In this document: positions 34,283 to 36,444 of the stretch, piece after piece
Layout: every line of letters begins with the position of its first letter
How positions within the stretch are numbered: position 1 is the stretch's first letter
Source of the DNA: DATLMR01 sp035634255
GTDB lineage: Bacteria; Acidobacteriota; Blastocatellia; UBA7656
Direction of reading: 5' to 3'
NCBI GenBank assembly: GCA_035634255.1
Contig: DASQDI010000158.1
Coordinates: 1-36,444, forward strand
Length of the DNA stretch: 36,444 bases
Notes under the pieces: generated by a model
Told to the model about the DNA's origin: nothing
The model's database searches: none
What the model saw: the letters and a program-made list of their open reading frames with translations, nothing else
Position numbers and translations under genes: made by a program

Positions 34283-35413
34283 ATGCGAGAATTCGACGTT
34301 GCCATCATAGGGGGCGGGATAATGGGCGCGGCGGCGGCCTGCGAGGCCGCGCGCGCGGGCGCGCGGGTCGCGCTCGTGGACCAGTCGTCTCTGCCGAACC
34401 CGCGCGCCGCCTCGACGGACCACTCGAAAGTATTCAGGTTCGCTTACCCCGACCCGCTCTACGCGAGGATGGCCGCGGAGGCGCTCGGCCTGTGGCGAGG
34501 GCTGGAAGCGGAGACCCGAGCGACTCTGCTGACTCAGACGGGCCTGCTGATGCTGGGGCAGGCCCGGCCTTCAGTCGAGACCGAGACGTACGCGATCCTG
34601 CGCGCGCTCGGGGTCGAAGCGTTGATGCTTGAAAAAGAAGAGGCGGCCGAAAGGTTCCCGCAGTTCAATCCCGAATCGTTCTCTTACGCGGTATTCGACC
34701 CCACGGGAGGGATCCTGCACGCGGAGTCGTGCGTGCGCGCGCTCGTCGAACTCGCGCGGGGGCGCGGCGTGTCGGTCTTCGAGAATAAAGAGGCGGCGGG
34801 CATAAAGGCGGGCGGGCCGGCGGGCGCGCTTGAAATCATGTGCGAGGACGGCGACGCGGTCGCGTGCCGCAGACTGCTCGTCGCATCAGGCCCGTGGACT
34901 CGCAAGCTGATGCCCGAGCTTTCGCGGGTTCTTACGACGACCCGGCAGGACACGCTCTACTTCGAGCCTCGGGAAAGCGCGACCGATTTCGGGGTCGGGA
35001 GCTTCCCGGTTTTCATCTCGTTCGACACCGGCTTTTACGGCTTCCCGATCCACCACGCGGGCGCGATGAAGATCGCCAATCACAACAAGGGCGAGCCCGC
35101 CGGCCCCGAGTCTTTGTCCCAGCCGGTCGGGGAAGATTCGGTGTCGAGGTGCCGCGACTTCTTCTCTCGTTATATTCCCGAGCTTGCGCGGGCGCGGGTT
35201 CACGAGACTCGCGTGTGCCTGTACAACAACACCCCCGACGACGATTTCATCATCGACTGGCACCCGGAGGTGGAAGGCGTCCTGATAGCGACGGGCTTTT
35301 CGGGGCACGGGTTCAAGTTCGGGCCGGTCGTAGGGCGGATGTGCGCGGAGCTTCTGCTGTCGGGCCGCACGTCTTTCGATACCGAGCGCTTCAGCCTGAA
35401 GCGATTCAAGTGA
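34283..35413 (+). CDS. MSOX/MTOX-type FAD-dependent amine oxidase
   Basis: A 376-residue flavoenzyme of the monomeric sarcosine oxidase / N-methyltryptophan oxidase group in the DAO family, which oxidises secondary amino acids or similar amines and makes hydrogen peroxide. The dinucleotide-binding GGGIMG is at residues 10-15; the DHSKVFRFAYPD motif (46-57) and Cys312 in RVCLYNNTPDDDFIID match the covalent-FAD cysteine site of MSOX (Cys315). The C-terminal GFSGHGFKFGPVVG is the usual FAD/substrate loop. The exact substrate is unknown. The ATG at 34283 has GAAAGG six bases upstream; a longer GTG reading begins inside a possible promoter (TAGAAT at 34252). Confidence 0.9.
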   Translation: MREFDVAIIGGGIMGAAAACEAARAGARVALVDQSSLPNPRAASTDHSKVFRFAYPDPLYARMAAEALGLWRGLEAETRATLLTQTGLLMLGQARPSVETETYAILRALGVEALMLEKEEAAERFPQFNPESFSYAVFDPTGGILHAESCVRALVELARGRGVSVFENKEAAGIKAGGPAGALEIMCEDGDAVACRRLLVASGPWTRKLMPELSRVLTTTRQDTLYFEPRESATDFGVGSFPVFISFDTGFYGFPIHHAGAMKIANHNKGEPAGPESLSQPVGEDSVSRCRDFFSRYIPELARARVHETRVCLYNNTPDDDFIIDWHPEVEGVLIATGFSGHGFKFGPVVGRMCAELLLSGRTSFDTERFSLKRFK

Positions 35414-35477
35414 GGCGGGATCGAGTGGCGGGCATTCGACGGCCCGCCACTCGCGACAAAGTTATCGCCGCTCCAAC

Positions 35478-36170
35478 CTACCTCTTCCTCGGCGATTTCC
35501 AGGAGAGGGCCGACGCTAGAGCGCGCGCCTCGCGAGGCATGGGTACGCTGTCTCCGAAGAGTATCTCGCGCGCTTCCATCTCCCGGCCGTAAAAATCGCG
35601 GTTGTCGTCCTTGTCCTGCTTGACGACCGCCCCGTTGAGGGTGATCCCGGCGAAGAGCCCCTTAGCGCGCGAGTACGTGAGGATCTTGGCGTCCATCCGT
35701 ATGTTCGTCTCGGCCGAAGTCTGCCGCCCGACCGGCCCTGCCGCCGCCGAAGCGTCCGCGCCCACGGTGAGCTTGTCGCCGATGAGCTTCTCCATGCCTT
35801 CGCGGTTCATTATGAGCATAACGAGGTCTATCTGCTGGAACCCGATCTGGAGCCCGACGCTTCCGCCTTCGACCGTCATAAACGAAGGGGCGCTCCAGCT
35901 CCCGTTGCCCTTGCGGCACATCACGACCCCTTTGCCGTAACGTCCGCCGAGGCCGAGGCCGCCCTTCTTGAGGCCGGGCACTATGGCTATGCACGCGCTC
36001 CTGTGGAGCAGGTCTTCGGGCACGCCCTTGTCCGGGGTCTTCATTATTTCGCTGAAGACCTCCGTCGCCCTGTCGAGGCGCTGCACTTCGTCGGAGCGTT
36101 TGAGGCCGGGGCCCGCGGGCGCCGAGGCGGAGGCGGCGAGCAGCAGTGAAACGGTCAGGAATATTTTCAT
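35478..36170 (-). CDS. Exported SYLF (Ysc84-type) lipid-binding protein
   Basis: A 230-residue protein with a signal peptide (residues about 1-19, ASAPAGP). The mature part is a SYLF/Ysc84 domain, found from bacteria to eukaryotes and linked to phosphoinositide or lipid binding. Typical segments are SACIAIVPGLKKGGLGLGGRYGKGVV, the GGSVGLQIGFQQIDLVMLIMN region, a Gly/Ala-rich stretch and AKGLFAGITLNGAVVKQD. Bacterial members are exported; role unclear. The ATG at 36170 is chosen because CGGAGA lies about 7 bases upstream and it opens directly into the signal peptide; a longer reading adds an Arg-rich stretch. Confidence 0.92.
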   Translation of the reverse strand: MKIFLTVSLLLAASASAPAGPGLKRSDEVQRLDRATEVFSEIMKTPDKGVPEDLLHRSACIAIVPGLKKGGLGLGGRYGKGVVMCRKGNGSWSAPSFMTVEGGSVGLQIGFQQIDLVMLIMNREGMEKLIGDKLTVGADASAAAGPVGRQTSAETNIRMDAKILTYSRAKGLFAGITLNGAVVKQDKDDNRDFYGREMEAREILFGDSVPMPREARALASALSWKSPRKR

Positions 36171-36231
36171 AGGCATTCTCCGGGTTGTAGTCTGCTTCAT
36201 GCGAGCGCGGCGTCCGCGGGCGAGGGGCTGG

Positions 36232-36444
36232 CTAGCCCCCGGTCTTACCGGCTCGTACTTTCGGTATCTCTTTTTCGAAGATGTAACCAAGCGACTTGTA
36301 GACCAGCTTCGCCGTGAGAAAATCGGGCGAGTTACTGCCGGGCGTCGGCGCGAGCTCGGTCACGTCCATGCCGACGATGTTTCGCGCGCGGGCCGCCGCG
36401 CGAATTATCCCGAGGGCGTCGTACCACCCGAGCCCGCCGGGCTC
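36232..36444 (-). CDS. Agmatinase/arginase-family protein, C-terminal fragment
   Basis: The window cuts off the 5' end; 70 residues remain before the TAG stop at 36232-36234. They begin EPGGLGWYDALGII and continue to GMDVTELAP-x-PG and a DFLTAKLVYKSLGYI helix, the usual C terminus of ureohydrolases such as agmatinase (SpeB). The metal-binding residues lie outside the window. If complete, it would hydrolyse agmatine or a related guanidino compound to release urea. The SYLF gene starts 61 bases downstream on the same strand, so they may be co-transcribed. Confidence 0.85.
   Translation of the reverse strand, partial: EPGGLGWYDALGIIRAAARARNIVGMDVTELAPTPGSNSPDFLTAKLVYKSLGYIFEKEIPKVRAGKTGG

Overview
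This is a GC-rich bacterial window (most coding lines near two-thirds G+C) with tightly packed operons. Several traits point to Acidobacteriota, perhaps the Blastocatellia side: a winged-helix/TolB-type propeller sensor, a small secreted 'VDVPFNFIVGD' protein, a Tat-exported multicopper oxidase, and a set of secreted or S9-type peptidases. This placement is inferred from gene content; there is no rRNA gene in the window.

Layout. Bases 1-71 form a nested palindrome, followed by an ATP sulfurylase gene (sat). Bases 1661-7030 hold a co-directional signalling cluster: a zinc-ribbon/FHA protein, a zinc-ribbon/Ser-Thr kinase/zinc-ribbon/FHA protein, a zinc-ribbon/RDD membrane protein, and an FHA-GAF-PP2C (SpoIIE-type) phosphatase. 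It has a clear promoter at its start and a strong terminator at its end. Bases 7126-10673 on the minus strand carry a copper operon: multicopper oxidase, SCO1-type copper protein, and a secreted seven-bladed propeller. A 729-base non-coding stretch separates this from a long plus-strand run (11403-21883): ettA, a PhnD-like binding protein without signal peptide, a TrpF-like barrel, a secreted ChbG/YdjC deacetylase, a thioredoxin-fold [2Fe-2S] ferredoxin, a CocE/NonD hydrolase, an M1 aminopeptidase and an S9 peptidase. Bases 22029-24519 hold a fatty-acid-hydroxylase-type membrane protein, a small membrane-anchored protein, and an HTTM-DCC fusion, joined by overlapping start and stop codons.

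Bases 24520-26219 differ in base composition from everything around them: an apparently structured spacer and an AT-richer TPR/HEAT-like gene, probably acquired. Then come minus-strand genes for a small secreted protein (with a textbook terminator), a winged-helix propeller sensor and a membrane protein. Bases 30387-31447 are a peroxide-response unit: perR with its own near-perfect 7-1-7 operator over the -10 box, followed by an AhpC-type peroxiredoxin; a thioredoxin-like gene follows after a long hairpin. The window ends with queA, a YihY/BrkB membrane protein, an MSOX/MTOX-type flavin oxidase with the covalent-FAD cysteine, a SYLF/Ysc84 protein, and the 3' end of an agmatinase-type gene cut by the window edge.

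The items most worth a second look are the FHA/zinc-ribbon kinase-phosphatase module, the HTTM-DCC unit, the apparently near-leaderless perR promoter, the compositional island at 24.5-26.2 kb, and a family of 7-bp G-rich tandem repeats found at three separate places.
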